From Iris pallida (taxonomy: Eukaryota > Streptophyta > Magnoliopsida > Asparagales > Iridaceae): a stretch of DNA of 64,000 nucleotides. Position numbers and translations under genes: made by a program. The DNA is taken from assembly GCA_029216955.1 (NCBI GenBank), contig JANAVB010003400.1, positions 12,563,518 to 12,627,517 on the forward strand, written 5' to 3'. Below the pieces are notes generated by a model, which was not told the DNA's origin, did not search any database, and worked only from the letters and a program-made list of their open reading frames with translations. Shown here piece after piece: positions 23,755-36,358 of the stretch; the stretch's first letter is position 1; each line of letters opens with the position of its first letter.

Positions 23755-26468
23755 TGTCACGCCCCAGAACCAGAATACTGGAGAGCGGGGGCGAACATAG
23801 CCAGCTACGTATATTGAAATGAAGTCCATCTCGCTATACGGTCACGGCTGTCTAGATATGAGGGTTTACTACAAGCCAACGGTCTCTTAAGTTCAAGCCT
23901 ATTGTCTCAATCTCAAGCAAGTAATATAGTTACAAGATGTTTGACCATCGAATATACAATAAAAGGCGTCCCAAATATTATATATCAGCTGATCATGAAG
24001 CTAGTCGTACAAAATGCTAGGACTAGCAAGAGTTAAGTCATACATGATCAACCCTAGGATTTGTTAATCATGTTTACAGCCCGTAGGCAGACAGTAAGTA
24101 AAAGTTCATCGAGCTAACAGGTGCTCGTTGGCTAAACGCCTCAAAAGAATAATTTTACAATAGAGTGAGCGAAACAAAATAGAAAACCCACTCGTAGCCC
24201 GGGTTCTTTCTAGTCGCCACAATCGGGCTGGAGGTTCGGTAGATCCTCGGGAGCTGCTCCGAAATCTGGCCACACAAAACCAGTTGGGTCAAACCCCAGA
24301 AAGAGCAAGTGCCACAAAGGAAACCACGAAATAAGAACCAAAGCCAGCATATCAGAACATAAGAAAATGAAAGAAAAGTACAAGTAATAAAGAGCACGTC
24401 AGGACAATAAACGACTAGGGACGTGGAACCATTCTGGAAACCAGGTTACAACCCGTAAACCAAGCAAGGACCGGGGTTGTAACCCTTCGCCTGAATAGCT
24501 CCTTGTCTCTACCCAATTATTGTTAAAGCAAGTAAAACAATCATGTTCAGGGGTACCAGGGTACAGGGACTAGACAAGACTTAGACAGGGCTAGACATCA
24601 TCCATTCACAAGCGGCCAAAAAATTGCTATGGCTTACTACTTTAACTAACTAGGGTTATCACAAGCCTAATTACTAACAAGATGCAATAAGAATTTCCCA
24701 GTCTCAAGCCCTACAACCTATCCAGTTATCCTTTCGCGGGTTGAGAGTATGGTTGGGTACATCGCCCCGGAGATGATATACCCTTAGGTGACTTAGAGGG
24801 TGCAACACATGACAGTGTGCTGGAAATATGCTCTACTCGTCGGCCAGCTACAAGTCCAATTAAGGCGCCCAGATAACGAGATTGCCTGTGACTGGAAATT
24901 CTCCATGAACTATAGTTTGATCTAGTCATTAGCCTAATCCATGTTCAGTACGAATCCCTGACCGTGGGAAACCAGGGAGTCACGTCCTAGACATGATGCA
25001 AGATAAGATAAGTGGATTGCACAAGCAAGCAAGCAGGAACACCCACGGTGTCAGAGTTGGTTATAAAAGTCAAGTTGTAAGTTACAAGTTACAAGTTACA
25101 AGTTACAAGTTACAAGTTACATGTCAAGAGTGCACCGCCACGGGCCACTATCAAATTATCAGGTTACAAGTCAAGCGTACACCCCATCGGGTCACTGTCA
25201 AGGAGATCAGAAGTACCAGGATCATAAATCACAGAAAACCACGAAAACCGTACTAGTCATAGCAAATACTGAAAATCGTGCCTGATCGTGTTGGGTCAAG
25301 ATAGTCGTGCTGTGTGGAACAAGATCTCAAAATCCAATCCACAAAAGAGAAGCCAAGCTTAAAGAAATAAAACCAAAACTCCAAGAGCCAATGGGTTGCG
25401 CAAGGGGTCAAGGGGTTGGATTGCGCAGGGTGTCAGCTGCGCAGGGTGCCAGGTGCGCATGGGTGGATGGCGCAGGGGATTCGGCCAAGTGCGCAGGGAC
25501 ACAGGGGTTAAGCGCACTGGGGGTCATGGGTGCAGGGAGCACGGCCTTTAGGGTGCGCAGCCGCTAGGGCGCGCAAGGGGCAAGCGCACAGGAGCATACG
25601 CGCAAGCGGGTGCGCGCAGGAGGGTGCACGCAGGCGGGTGCGCGCAGGGGCGCAGCAGGCCGAGCGCGCAGGCGGGTGCACGCAGGGGCGCAGCAGGCCG
25701 GGCGTGCAGGCGGGTGCGCGGTTAGCGACCAGCGCTAAAAAGCGCGACGCGGGGCAGCACGACGCTAAACAGCGCGGCTGGAGGGGGTCTCCTTCTTCCT
25801 CAAGCCGAGAGGAAGAACACCATGGCCGAAATTCTTGGAACATCACAACTTGGTCATCACAACTCCAAATCCGACTTTGTAAAGTTCTATCTTGGATGAA
25901 ATTCGATTCCCTCCAACGTAGGAACATCAAAACCCATAAAAACTCAACTTAAATAGATCAAAACCATGTAAATCCGAAAATAATTAAAACTTAGATCTAG
26001 AACAATGGAGGCTCCAAATCACAAAATGCCAAGTTCTAATGTTGTACACCATGTCCTAATCTAGCTAATGGACAAATAAAATAGGGTTCTCATGTGGTGG
26101 CAAGGTGCACTTGCTTATGGTGTTTGGTGTTGTGTAGAGGAAGGAAGAAGAAGAAGATGGAGAAATAAATGAGAGAATAAAGAGGAGAGAGAAAGGTTGG
26201 TGGGGATTAAATGAGGGTGGTTGTGGTATGTTGAGGGTGGAGCATAGGCTAAGGTGTTCCAATGCATATTAAACCAAACCAAACCAAACCAATTCACCTC
26301 CACAAAATAAAACCAAGTCATGTCAAAACCCGTTTTACGAGAAAACCAAAAATTTGTAAGTTGAGCCAAAAATACAATTACAGGACAGAATCTGAGAAAA
26401 ATAAAATACAGGTCCGAAATACATGCAGGCTTAAATCAAAATACGCATTCTGAGATATGGGTGTTACA
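23755..26468 (-). repeat. 3' LTR of chromovirus E
   Basis: Bounded by TGTCACGCCCC and GGGTGTTACA in plus orientation. It contains a 7-bp AGTTACA tandem repeat at about 25080-25120 and a GC-rich minisatellite with GGGTGCGCGCAGG units at about 25560-25740. Open frames here (for example 25508-25952 on both strands) are products of that minisatellite. Confidence 0.95.
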
Positions 26469-26500
26469 ACTCTACCCACCTTAAAAGAATTCCATCCTCG
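26469..26500 (-). promoter_or_regulatory. Polypurine tract of E
   Basis: On the minus strand, AAGGTGGGTAGAGT precedes the 3' LTR start TGTAACACCC with no gap, as needed for plus-strand priming. Confidence 0.7.
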
Positions 26501-26664
26501 GAATTTAATCAAGAAGCTAGAGAGACAAGGACAAGTCATACTATTCACAATTAAGCTACTCTGAGCAAGCAATCAAGCAATCATACATGCAAACAAGGGA
26601 TGGAAAGCATAAGGCATAAGGAAGGCATTATACCTTATGAGTCAAACAAGTAGGGATATCGCGA

Positions 26665-26868
26665 TCAGATGTCGTCCTCACGCTTCCACGTTGACTCACC
26701 TAGAGAGTGATGACCCCAGGCGACGCGGACTAAACTAATAGTCTTATTCTTGAGTATCTTCTCTCTCTGGTCCAATATAGACACGGGCCTCTCCTCATAC
26801 GAAAGGTTGGTACCAATAACCAATTCCAAATGGTCTAGGATGTGGCTCGGGTCCGGGATGTACCGTCA
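26665..26868 (-). pseudogene. Chromodomain-like C-terminus of the E integrase
   Basis: After the in-frame TGA that ends the integrase frame (VFHVSQL, stop), the same frame continues with RYIPDPSHILDHLE. Then comes the chromodomain-like SILDQREKILKNKTISLVRV and WGHHSLGESTWKRE, ending at TGA 26665-26667. The stop sits where an Arg codon is expected, consistent with CGA to TGA. In chromoviruses this module is thought to direct integration to chromatin. Identification is by resemblance to the Tekay/Del type. Confidence 0.8.
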
Positions 26869-28167
26869 TAATTGGGACACATGAAATACATCATGCACCT
26901 CACTTAGCAACGGCAGAAGAGCAAGACGATAGAATACATCTCCTACTCGCTCCAGGATATCGAACGACCCTATATACCTAGGACTAAGCTTTCCCCGCAC
27001 GCCAAAGCGAATGACGTCGCGGTTAGACGAGATCCTAAGGAATACATGGTCGCCGATAGCAAACTCTAAGGGACGCCGATGAGCATCGGCCCAATGTCGC
27101 TGGCGATCTTGGGCAACTCGAAGTCGATCTCTGATCCTTCTGACCACGTCAACTGTTTGGGCAATTATTTCTGGACCAAGCATCTGCCTCTCTCCGACAT
27201 CGTCCCACTCTAGCGGGGTTCTGCACTTCCTTCCGTACAGAGCCTCGAATGGTGCCATCTGGATGCTGGCCTGGAAGCTATTGTTGTACGAAAACTCCAC
27301 CAGATACAGGTGATCCTCCCACGAACCACCAAAGTCAAGGGTACAAGATCTCAGTATGTCTTCAAGAGTCTGGATTGTGCGCTCTGACTGGCCATCTGTC
27401 TGTGGATAATATGCTGAACTGAACTGGAGATGAGTTCCCAAACTCTCTTGCAGGCTGTGCTAAAAGTATAACGTAAACCTTGAATCTCGGTCCAAGGTAA
27501 TACTGACTGGCACACCGTGAAGCTTGACAATCAGCCTGAGGTACATCTCTGCTAGCTGAGCCGTTGACTGCCCAACTCTGAATGGGAGAAAATGAGCCAC
27601 TTTCGTGAGCCTGTCAACTATAACCCAAATAGCATCTCTACCAGCTGGGGATCTATACAATCCAGTCACAAAATCCATGGCCACATGCTCCCACTTCCAT
27701 TCTAGAATCGGCAAGGGCTGAAGAAGTCCAGCGGGCCTCTGATGTTCAGCTTTAACCAACTGGCAAACCAAACACCGAGAGACAAACCGGGCTATCTCCC
27801 TCTTCATGCCATTCCACCAGAAATGCTGACGAATATCACGGTACATCTTCGTGCCACCGGGATGAATAGAATACTGCGAGCTGTGAGCTTCTGCCATGAC
27901 TTTCTGTCTGATATCTCCACTGGGTACACAAAGACGAGTACCGTGCCGAAGTGTACCATCTTCATGGATACATAGCTCTGGCCTTCTTCCTGCCTCACAC
28001 TCTGCTCTGAGCCGCTGAAGCTTGGAATCTATAGACCGCGCTATACGGATCCTCTCAACTATGCTGGACTGAACCTGTAGACTGGCCATCAATGCCACGC
28101 TGGTTTGAAGAACCACTTCAATTTCTATCTTCTGAAGATCTGCCAATAACTCTGGTTGCGCCGTCAA
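26866..28167 (-). pseudogene. Integrase of chromovirus E
   Basis: The N-terminal zinc domain has HSSQYSIHPGGTKMYRDIRQ and CLVCQLVKAEHQRPAG (H-X-H and C-X2-C). The catalytic triad is seen in MDFVTGL, SITLDRDSRF and YYPQTDGQSERT. The C-terminal part has GDHVFLRIS and KLSPRYIGSFDILERVG. One TAG near 27442, where a Trp of the family's FWQSL-type motif is expected, divides two pieces that are otherwise in the same frame. The whole integrase lies in a different frame from RT, so an indel near 28160 is implied. Confidence 0.92.
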
Positions 28168-29974
28168 GAAATAAACTCCGGCTCAACGCATCGGCTACAA
28201 CGTTGGCCTTTCCTGGATGATACTGCAAATCCACATCGTAGTCCACCAGAAGCTCAAGCCATCTTCTCTGCCGCATATTAAGGTCCTTCTGGGTAAAAAC
28301 ATACTTCAGGCTCTTGTGATCCGTAAATATCTCTACTCTATCTCCGTACAAGTAGTACCTCCACAACTTAAGTACAAATACTACTGCTGCCAGTTCCAAG
28401 TCGTGGGTCGGGTAAGTCTTCTCATGATCACGAAGTTGAAGTGATGCATAAGATATTACCTTCCCATGCTGCATCAAGACACACCCCAATCCTCTGCCTG
28501 AAGTGTCACAATAAACTGTGAATCCTCTGGTCCCATCCGGAAGTGTGAGAATGGGAGCCGTTATCAATCCTCGCTTCAACTTCTCAAATGATTCCTGGCA
28601 CTCTGCTGTCCAAGCAAATTGCACATCCTTGCGGGTCAACTGGGTCATCGGCGCTGAAATCCTTGCAAAATCTGAAACAAATTGTCGGTAGTAGCCGGCC
28701 AATCCAAGGAAGCTACGAACTTCTGCCACTGAGCTGGGTACTGGCCATGTCTCGATAGCCACAATCTTCTGGTGATCCACTTCCACTCCTCCTCGAGTAA
28801 TGATGTGACCCAAGTACGAAATAAGATCGAGCCAGAACTCGCATTTACTGAACTTGGCGTACAACTGATGCTCCCTAAGCGTCTGAAGGATAACTCTGAG
28901 ATGCTGCTCATGCTCTGCTTCGCTCTTGCTGTAGACCAGGATATCATCTAGGAACACGATCACGAACTGATCTAAGTAGGGCATGAAAATGCGATTCATG
29001 AGGTCCATGAATACAGCCGGCGCATTAGTCGCTCCAAAGGGCATAACAAGGAACTCCCAATGTCCATACCTCGATCTAAATGCTGTCTTCGGGATGTCCT
29101 GCTCTCTGACTTTGATCTGGTGGTATTCTAACCGCAAGTCTATCTTCGAAAATACTGAAGCCCCTCTGAGTTGATCAAACAAGTCATCTATCCTCGGAAG
29201 AGGGTATCTGTTCATGATTGTCACTGCGTTCAAGGTACGATAATCTACACATAACCTGGACGTACCATCCTTCTTTTTCATAAGAAGCATCGGGGCTCCC
29301 CAAGGCGATCCACTTGCACGAATGAATTCCTTGGTCCTGAGTTCTTCAATCATCTTGTACAAAATCTCCAACTCTGAAGGTGCCATCCTGTAGACTCGCT
29401 CTGATACTGGTGCTGTCCTGAGGATCAAGTCTATAGTGAACTCGATCTCCCGTTCTGGCGGCATCCCTGGAAGCTCCTCTGGGAAGACATCTGGAAACTC
29501 TTCAACTATCCTGGGTAACTGTACTGCTGCTACTGCCATCCGCAATACAGGAGAAGATGGCTCCACTGCACCTCTGGAAAATGAAAACTCTGGCTCGCCT
29601 GGAATGTTGAAAACAACTCTGCCAACATGGCAGTCTATCCTAGCATACTGGTTCCTTAACCAATCTATGCCTAGGACTACATCATACTCTGCCATAGGGA
29701 ACTCTATAAATCTAGCGGAGAACTCTCTACCGCTAACTACGATCCGACACGAGAAAAACACTCGATCTACTCCCACAAGACCATTACCAGTAAGTATATT
29801 GAGTCTAACTGATAAGGACTCTGGCTCCAATCCTATCCGTGTCGCGAATCGTACAGACATGAATGAATGTGATGCACCTGAATCAAATAATACCAATGAT
29901 GGAGAGGAGTTGACGAGAATAGTACCTGCCACTACCTCACCCGGTGCAACTTCTTCTTCTATAGCCATCATCAT
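28118..29974 (-). pseudogene. Protease, reverse transcriptase and RNase H of chromovirus E
   Basis: A 618-codon open stretch. Protease is near its start with [16 protein letters not shown] follows with the linker [20 protein letters not shown], then [37 protein letters not shown] and the catalytic [13 protein letters not shown]. RNase H has [18 protein letters not shown] and ends at [18 protein letters not shown] replaces the commoner VDD in the RT box, a usual gypsy variant, with both catalytic Asp present. SKIDLRLEY has Leu-Glu where SGYHQ-type residues are usual, perhaps a mutation. The frame is shared with gag upstream. Confidence 0.95.
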
Positions 29975-30061
29975 GGCCTGACCTCTAGCTGCGGGTCTCC
30001 TCTGCTGGAAACCTCTCTATTTGCTCTGTACTTGGGCTTGGGTATACTGCTGCTGGTTCTG

Positions 30062-31204
30062 CTAATAAAATGCCTGGGCCTGAGGTAACAATGGGCTCGG
30101 GTACTGCTGCTGCTGCACAGGTGCTGGTCCCCTAACCGATGGACTGGTTAGGTTGGAAGAGGAAGAACTACCCCTATTCGGGCAATCTCCTATCTTGTGA
30201 TCGGCCGCTCCACAAGCTAGGCACAATCCTTGTGCCCTACGACAATCTGCAACCACATGGCCTGGCTTTCCGCAATGAGAACATCCTATCGCGGAAGTCT
30301 GCTTCTGCTTCTGCTGCTGTGGGTACGTCGGGGTCGAATGCTGAACCGACGTCACTGAGGTCGCCCGCCTCGGGGTTCCAATAGTCAAACTTCTAGCTGT
30401 CGGGGCTAGGGCTGATGATTGCTGCATCTGGCTATGGGACCGCTTCCTACCTCCGGTCCTATCCTTGATCTTCTGGGAGGTGTACTCATGCCTCCTGGCT
30501 GCTCTCAAAACTGCATCGAACGTCTGGTGCTCGAACTGCTCGACTGCCAATAAGATCTCCAAATGCAGTCCCTGCTGGAACTGCTGGGCCCTATCAAACT
30601 CGGTCGCCACCAAGGTGGGTACAAACCTACTGAGTCTTGAAAACTCAGTCGTATAACCATCGACTGTTCTGCCTCCTTGCTTCAAGTTGGTAAATCTCGT
30701 CTGCAAGTCGTACCGAGCCACAGCATCAAAATACTTCGTCTGGAATCTATCTCTAAACACCGCCCAAGCAATGGGTGCCACTAATCCCATAGCCTGAGTC
30801 GCCCACCAACTGTGAGCTAAATCCAGCAAATATAGGCGTACCACTGCCACCTTTTCATTCTCAGGGGTCCTAGCTGCTTCCAGAACCACCTCGGTATCCT
30901 AAAGCCAAGCGTCCGCGGCAATCGCATCTTCACTGCCGTCGAAGAATGGAGGATTCAAGCGCTTGAAGCTGTTGGCCGTGCTGTTCCTTGGGTGACCGCC
31001 TCTGGTCAAAGCATCTGCCACTGCCTGGTGTAAGGCGTCTTCTCTGCGATCTTGAGAAGTTATCAAAGCCCTGATGAGACCTACCAAGGTGCCATCATCC
31101 GGCTCAGCAGGCTGAACGGGTTGAACTGGGGGCTCTCCTCCAGGAGGTATAACTCTGGAGGCAACTCCGGAATGCTGGGCTTGATCTCCAGGTTGCTGGT
31201 CCAC
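30062..31204 (-). pseudogene. Gag of chromovirus E, interrupted by TAG codons
   Basis: The ATG ending at 31204 begins MDQQPGDQAQHSG, followed by a Pro-rich N-terminus. The retrotransposon gag domain is visible as SFKRLNPPFFDGSEDAIAAD, then LYLLDLAHSWW and YTTEFSRLSRFVPTLVATEF. Two C-X2-C-X4-H-X4-C knuckles close it (CSHCGKPGHVVADC, CLACGAADHKIGDC). TAG codons at 30899-30901, 30062-30064 and 30017-30019 interrupt a frame that otherwise runs into protease and RT; Gln is plausible at each. Gag forms the particle that packages element RNA. Confidence 0.92.
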
Positions 31205-31447
31205 GGGAGGTGCTCCACCTTGCTGATCGGCGGGGTCAGGTACAGTGCCGCTGAAGAAGATGACACAGAGAAAACAATGAGGAAGGACCAGGACAGATCA
31301 ACGATACAAACATGTGATCAGGTCAAGATTCTCAGGGATTCAGAGGATATGAACGGAGATCAAGGACGAGTACTGATTGAGACATCTACTCGATAAACCC
31401 TCACATTTCTTGATTGACAAGACCTGCATGGGCCACCACTTAAACCA
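31205..31447 (-). other. Short leader of chromovirus E
   Basis: Sequence between the 5' LTR and the gag ATG. Directly inside the LTR it reads TGGTTTAAGTGGTGGCCC on the minus strand. This does not match the Met-tRNA primer site usual for plant chromoviruses, and the primer is unidentified. The same block recurs in F at 63410-63435 and, diverged, in D. Confidence 0.55.
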
Positions 31448-34147
31448 TGTCACGCTCCAGAACCAGAATACTGGAGAGCGGGGACGAACATAGCCAGCTA
31501 CGTATATTAAAATGAAGTCCATCTCGCTATACGGTCACGGATGTCTAGATATGAGGGTTTACTACAAGCCAACGGTCTTTTAAGATCAAGCCTATTGTCT
31601 CAATCTCAAGCAAGTAATATAGTTACAAGATGTTTGACCATCGAATATACAATAAAAGGCGTCCCAAATATTACATATCAGCTGATCATGAAGCTAGTCG
31701 TACAAAATGCTAAGACTAGCAAGAGTTAAGTCATACATGATCAATCCTAGGATTTATTAATCATGTTTACAGTCCGTAGGCAGACAGTAAGTAAAAGTGC
31801 ATTGAGCTAACAGGTGCTCGTCGGCTAAACGCCTCAAAAGAATAATTTTACAATAGAGTGAGCGAAACAAAATAGAAAACCCACTCGTAGCCCGGGTTCC
31901 TCCTAGTCGCCACCATCGGGCTGGAGGTTCGGTAGATCCTCGGAAGCTGCTCCAAAATCTGGCCACACAAAACCAGCTGGGTCAAATCCCAGAAAGAGCA
32001 AGTACCACAAAGGAAGCCACGAAATAAGAACAAAAGCCAGCATATCAGAACATAAGAAAATGAAAGAAAAGTACAAGTAATAAAGAGCACGTCAGGACAA
32101 TAAACGACTAGGAACGTGGAACCATTCTGGAAACCAGGTTACAACCCGTAAACCAAACAAGGACCGGGGTTGTAACCCTTCGCCTGAATAGCTCCTTGTC
32201 TCTACCCAATTATTGTTAAAGCAAGTAAAACAATCATGTTCAGGGGTACCAGGGTACAGGGACCAGACAAGACTTAGACAGGGCTAGACATCTTCCATTC
32301 ACAAGCGGCCAAGCAATTACTACGGCTTACTACTTTAACTAACTAGGGTTATCACAAGCCTAATTACTAACAAGATGCAATAAGAATTTCCCAGTCTCAA
32401 GCCCTGCAGACTATCCAGTTATCCTTCCGCGGGTTGAGAGTATGGTTGGGTACATCGCCCCGGAGACGATATACCCTTAGGTGACTTAGAGGGTGTAACA
32501 CATGACAGTGTGCTGGAAATGTGCTCTACTCGTCGGCAAGCTACAAGTCCAATTAAGGTGCCCATATAACGAGATTGCCTGTGACTGGAAATTCTCCATG
32601 AACTATAGTTTGATCTAGTCATTAGCCTAATCCATGTTCAGTGCGAATCCCTGACCGTGGAAAACCAGGGAGTCACGTCCTAGACATGATGCAAGACAAG
32701 ACAAGTGGATTGCACAAGCAAGCAAGCAGGAACACCCACGGTGTCAGAGTTGGTTATACAAGTCAAGTTACAAGTTACAAGTTACAAGTTACAAGTTACA
32801 AGTCAAGAGTGCGCAGGCACGGGCCACTATCAAGTTATCAGGTTACAAGTCAAGCGTGCACCCCATCGGGTCACTGTCAAGGAGATAAGAAGTACCAGGA
32901 TCATAAATCACAGAAAACTACAAAAACCGTACTAGTCATAGCAAATATTAAAAATCATGCCAGATCGTGTTGGGTCAAGATAGTCGTGCTGTGTGGAACA
33001 AGATCTCAAAATCCAATCCACAAAAAAGAAGCCAAGCTTAAAGAAATAAAACTAAAACTCCAAGAGCCAATGGGTTACACAAGGGGTCAAGGGGTTGGAT
33101 TGCGCAGGGTGCCAGGTGCGCATGGGTGGATGGCGCAGGGAATACGGCCAAGTGCGCAGGGGCACAGGGCGCAGGGGTTAAGCACGCTGGGGGTCATGGG
33201 CGCAGGGAGCGCAGCCTTTAGGGTGCACAGAGGGCACAGCCGCCAGGGCGCGCAAGGGGCAAGCGCGCAGAAGCATGCGCGCAAGCGGGTGCGCGTAGGA
33301 GGGTACGTGCAGGCGGGTGCGAGCAGGGGCACAGCAGACCGAGCACGCAGGCGGGTGCGCGCAGGGGCACAGCAGGCCGGGCGCGCAGGCGGGTGCGCGG
33401 TTAGCGACCAGCACTAAAAAGAACGGCACAGGGCAGCACGACGCTAAACAGCGCGGCTGGAGGGGGTCTCCTTCTTCCTCAAGCCGAGAGGAAGAACACC
33501 ATGGCCGAAATTCTTGGAACATCACAACTTGGTCATCACAACTCCAAATCCGACTTTGTAAAGTTCTATCTTGGATGAAATTCGATTCTCTCCAACGTAG
33601 GAGCATCAAAACCCACAAAAACTCAACTTAAATAGATCAAAACCATGTAAATCCGAAAATAATTAAAACTTAGATCTAGAATAATGGAGACTCCAAATCA
33701 CAAAATGCTAAGTTCTAATGTTGTACACCATGTCCTAATCTAGCTAATGGACAAATAAAATAGGGTTCTCATGTGGTGGCAAGGTGCACTTGCCTATGGT
33801 GTTTGGTGTTGTGTAGAAGAAGGAAGAAGAAGAAGATGGAGAAATAAATGAGAGAATAAAGTGGAGAGAGAAAGGTTGGTGGAGATTAAATGAGGGTGGT
33901 TGTGGTGTGTTGAGGGTGGTGCATAGGCTAAGGTGTTCCAATGCATATTAAACCAAACCAAAGCAAACCAATTCACCTCCACAAAATAAAACCAAGTCAT
34001 GTCAAAACCCGTTTTACGAGAAAACCAAAAATCTGCAAGTCGAGCTAAAAATACAATTACAGGACAGAATCTGAGAAAAATAAAATACAGGTCTAAAATA
34101 CATGCAGGCTTAAATCAAAATATGCGTTCTGAGATATGGGTGTTACA
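31448..34147 (-). repeat. 5' LTR of chromovirus E
   Basis: Near-identical in layout to the 3' LTR at 23755-26468, including the AGTTACA tandem (32766-32805) and the GC-rich minisatellite (33240-33410). The tandem parts differ slightly in copy number between the two LTRs. Confidence 0.95.
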
Positions 34148-34152
34148 CGAGG
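34148..34152. repeat. Target site duplication CGAGG, right copy (element E)
   Basis: Pairs with 23750-23754. T1 sequence continues from here. Confidence 0.95.
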
Positions 34153-35600
34153 TACTTCAAAGATAGCCCTTTATTGATTACATTATCTGTGGATGGAACA
34201 TCAGTGTGAGCAGTCACATACTTGGCCAGCTCTAACTCTTCTTCAGCCACCCCCTGTGTCACTGAAGACTGAGAGGATGACTTGGACAGCTTAATCATCA
34301 GGGGCTCCATAGATGGAGCAGAACGCAGAGTCGTTGGAGTACTAGCGACCCCCAGTTTGGTACTCGGAGCTGGGTGGGAAGTTGTGGGTTGGCTAGCAGT
34401 CCCCGGCCTAGCGCTCGGCTACGGCTTTATTCTGGGAAGGCGAATCGTCATCGACTTGATGGAGGGATTGAGCTCCTCTGTTTGTTGCTGGCTAGCTCTA
34501 GTCAGCCTGATTGTTAGTGGCTCTGTCGTAGGTCTTTGCGCTTGGCCAGACCTTGGCAGTTGGATTATTATCTACCCCTCTTGTGCAGAGAGGCTGATTG
34601 CATCCTTACGCAGAGTGGCTGTAAGTGGTGTAGTTCTGCTATGTTTACGGGCTTGGAGGTGGTTTGTCAGAGGTTCTTTTGATCCAATTACCACCTCAGT
34701 TTGAGCTTGAGTTTCTTCTTCAACAAGGTGCCTTTTTGACTTCTCATACAAGCACTTGCCTGAGTAGTAGGATTTGACCCCTTTAAAGGGATCGATGTCG
34801 GCAAATTCTGTCCTCATAAAGTCATGCTTATCGACGTACTTGAAGCACTGATGCAGTGTGACACGATCATGTAATCGTGTATCCAAGGATGCCCTAGGAG
34901 AATATTATAGGAAGTGTCCACATCTTTGACATAACAGGTCACATCTGACTGAAGGTTGTCGATTTGGCACTTCAGACGAATCTTCCCGATCGGCTAGCTT
35001 CAGCCTTAATTGAAACTACTGATGGCGATACTTGTTGGCATCAGGCGATGCATTGGGATGCACAGATGTTGTAGCAGGCTCTTCGGGATGATAGTTATGG
35101 AAGAACCAGGGTCAATATGCATCCGATCCACCTTGATATCGCCAATGTACCCAGTATAATATAGAGGGTGATCGTGCAGGTTGGTCTTGATAAGCATATC
35201 CTACGGCGTGAAGACAATGTTAGGTATTGCACCTGTGCAAGTGCTGTCTTGGAGATGTACAGGCGAGCAATCTCGAGTAGATTGGACTGAGCCAGATATG
35301 CGTCGACATTCTGGAGTGCCTCGCTCAGTGCGATGCAAACATCTTTGGGAAGTCTCAAGAGCTCGTATAGCGATAATTTGGTCGGTGTGTTGGCCAATTG
35401 TGCCAAGATGTCAAAGTTGTAGGGCCTCTCTAGCCCATGAGGCATCTTTATTCAGAGCTGTTTGTCAAATCGAGTCTCCTTCGGCATAGGCTTGTCGGTC
35501 GTTGAAGGCTGAGAAGGTCCTGGAGCATCAGCAGTAGACGGCTGATGATCTTCAGCCGAGTTATCCGGTAGAGATTGAGTTTGTGCACCGGATCAGGTAA
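34153..35600 (-). pseudogene. Protease region and linker of Tat element T1
   Basis: The minus-strand frame 35006-35197 contains VDRMHIDPGSSITIIPKSLL, a retropepsin active site of the D-P/S/T-G-S type. Upstream (35095-35445), PYNFDILAQLANTPTKLSLY and DAYLAQSNLLEIARLYISK resemble the segment before protease in Tat elements. Downstream (34572-34886) is the start of the protease-RT linker (HQCFKYVDKHDFMRTEFADI). Several frame changes occur. Protease would cleave the element polyprotein. Confidence 0.75.
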
Positions 35601-36358
35601 CAACAGCGGTAGCTTCTTCGACCTCTGTCGAGATTGTGCAACATGATTTGATTTCCCCACTCTTCTTCTTGTTCGTGGAGGGTGATGCCGACCGAGTCAC
35701 TTCAGGTACCAAGTCCGGATGGACCCACATGACCTCCCCTCGCGATGTGGTAAGGGGCACTAGACTGGCAGCCTGGTCTCGAGGAGGTAGAAGGTTAGCG
35801 ACCTCCATCTTTGCTCTAGGACAGGTACTACTCCATTTTGAGTCTTTGTCGGAAGGAAGCTGCCGAACTGTACTGACACTATGTTGGCTGCCACGGTCAC
35901 CTCTTCAAAATTAATAGCCAGGGCCTTAGAATCGATGAGATGTTGGATGTATCGCTTTAGTTGGTAGCAGTCTTATGTAGCATAGTGAAAATAGCGATGG
36001 TAGTGTCAATACTTGGGGCTCTCCATCTCTGCAGGACAAGGTTCATGCCTTGGAGAAGGGAGCTGAATTCGACCTCCTTGTATGAGCATGTCCAAGATGG
36101 GCTTGACATGGCCGTCTTCGAAGGAGTAAGTCATCTGAGGCCACTGCTTTTCTGCTGGCTTTGGTTCAGATTCTGGGCCGTGTCGGCAACCATAGCCTGC
36201 TTGCCCTTATTGTCTCGATTTTTGGAGGAATTGCTGCCGTTATTGTTGTTGGCATTAAGGCGTTTACCCTTGTCCTCTCCCTCCGAGATATGCAGTCCCA
36301 ATTGGGGAGCTTTCTTCAACCTGTCTTCTGCGCCAGTGGCACTGATGATGAAAGTCTT
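35601..36358 (-). pseudogene. Gag C-terminal and spacer region of T1
   Basis: Short minus-strand frames continue the polyprotein in broken form: a hydrophilic Asn/Lys-rich stretch after the gag domain (36131-36319, RLNANNNNGSNSSKNRDNKG) and MEVANLLPPRDQAASLVPL at 35808. No zinc knuckle was recognised with confidence. Confidence 0.5.

Larger units (their letters stand above)
23755..34147 (-). mobile_element. Chromovirus E (Ty3/gypsy, Tekay-like), complete, 10.4 kb
   Basis: Two LTRs of about 2.7 kb (23755-26468 and 31448-34147) flank a minus-strand gag-pol. The ends in element orientation are TGTAACACCC and GCGTGACA, and the insertion is flanked by CGAGG on both sides. The chromodomain-like segment after integrase places it among plant chromoviruses. 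Damage is light: gag, protease, RT and RNase H lie in one frame with three TAG codons, and one frame shift precedes integrase. The LTRs look close to each other. The host sequence is Tat element T1, so E is the younger insertion. Confidence 0.95.

Noticed and set aside
25307..25952. Overlapping Ala/Arg/Cys-rich frames on both strands, repeated near 33087-33631
   Set aside because: They lie in the GC-rich minisatellite of the E LTRs and are duplicated only because the LTR is duplicated.
29436..29981. A 181-codon plus-strand frame
   Set aside because: Antisense shadow of the E protease/RT frame, which has clear catalytic motifs; the plus-strand frame has none.
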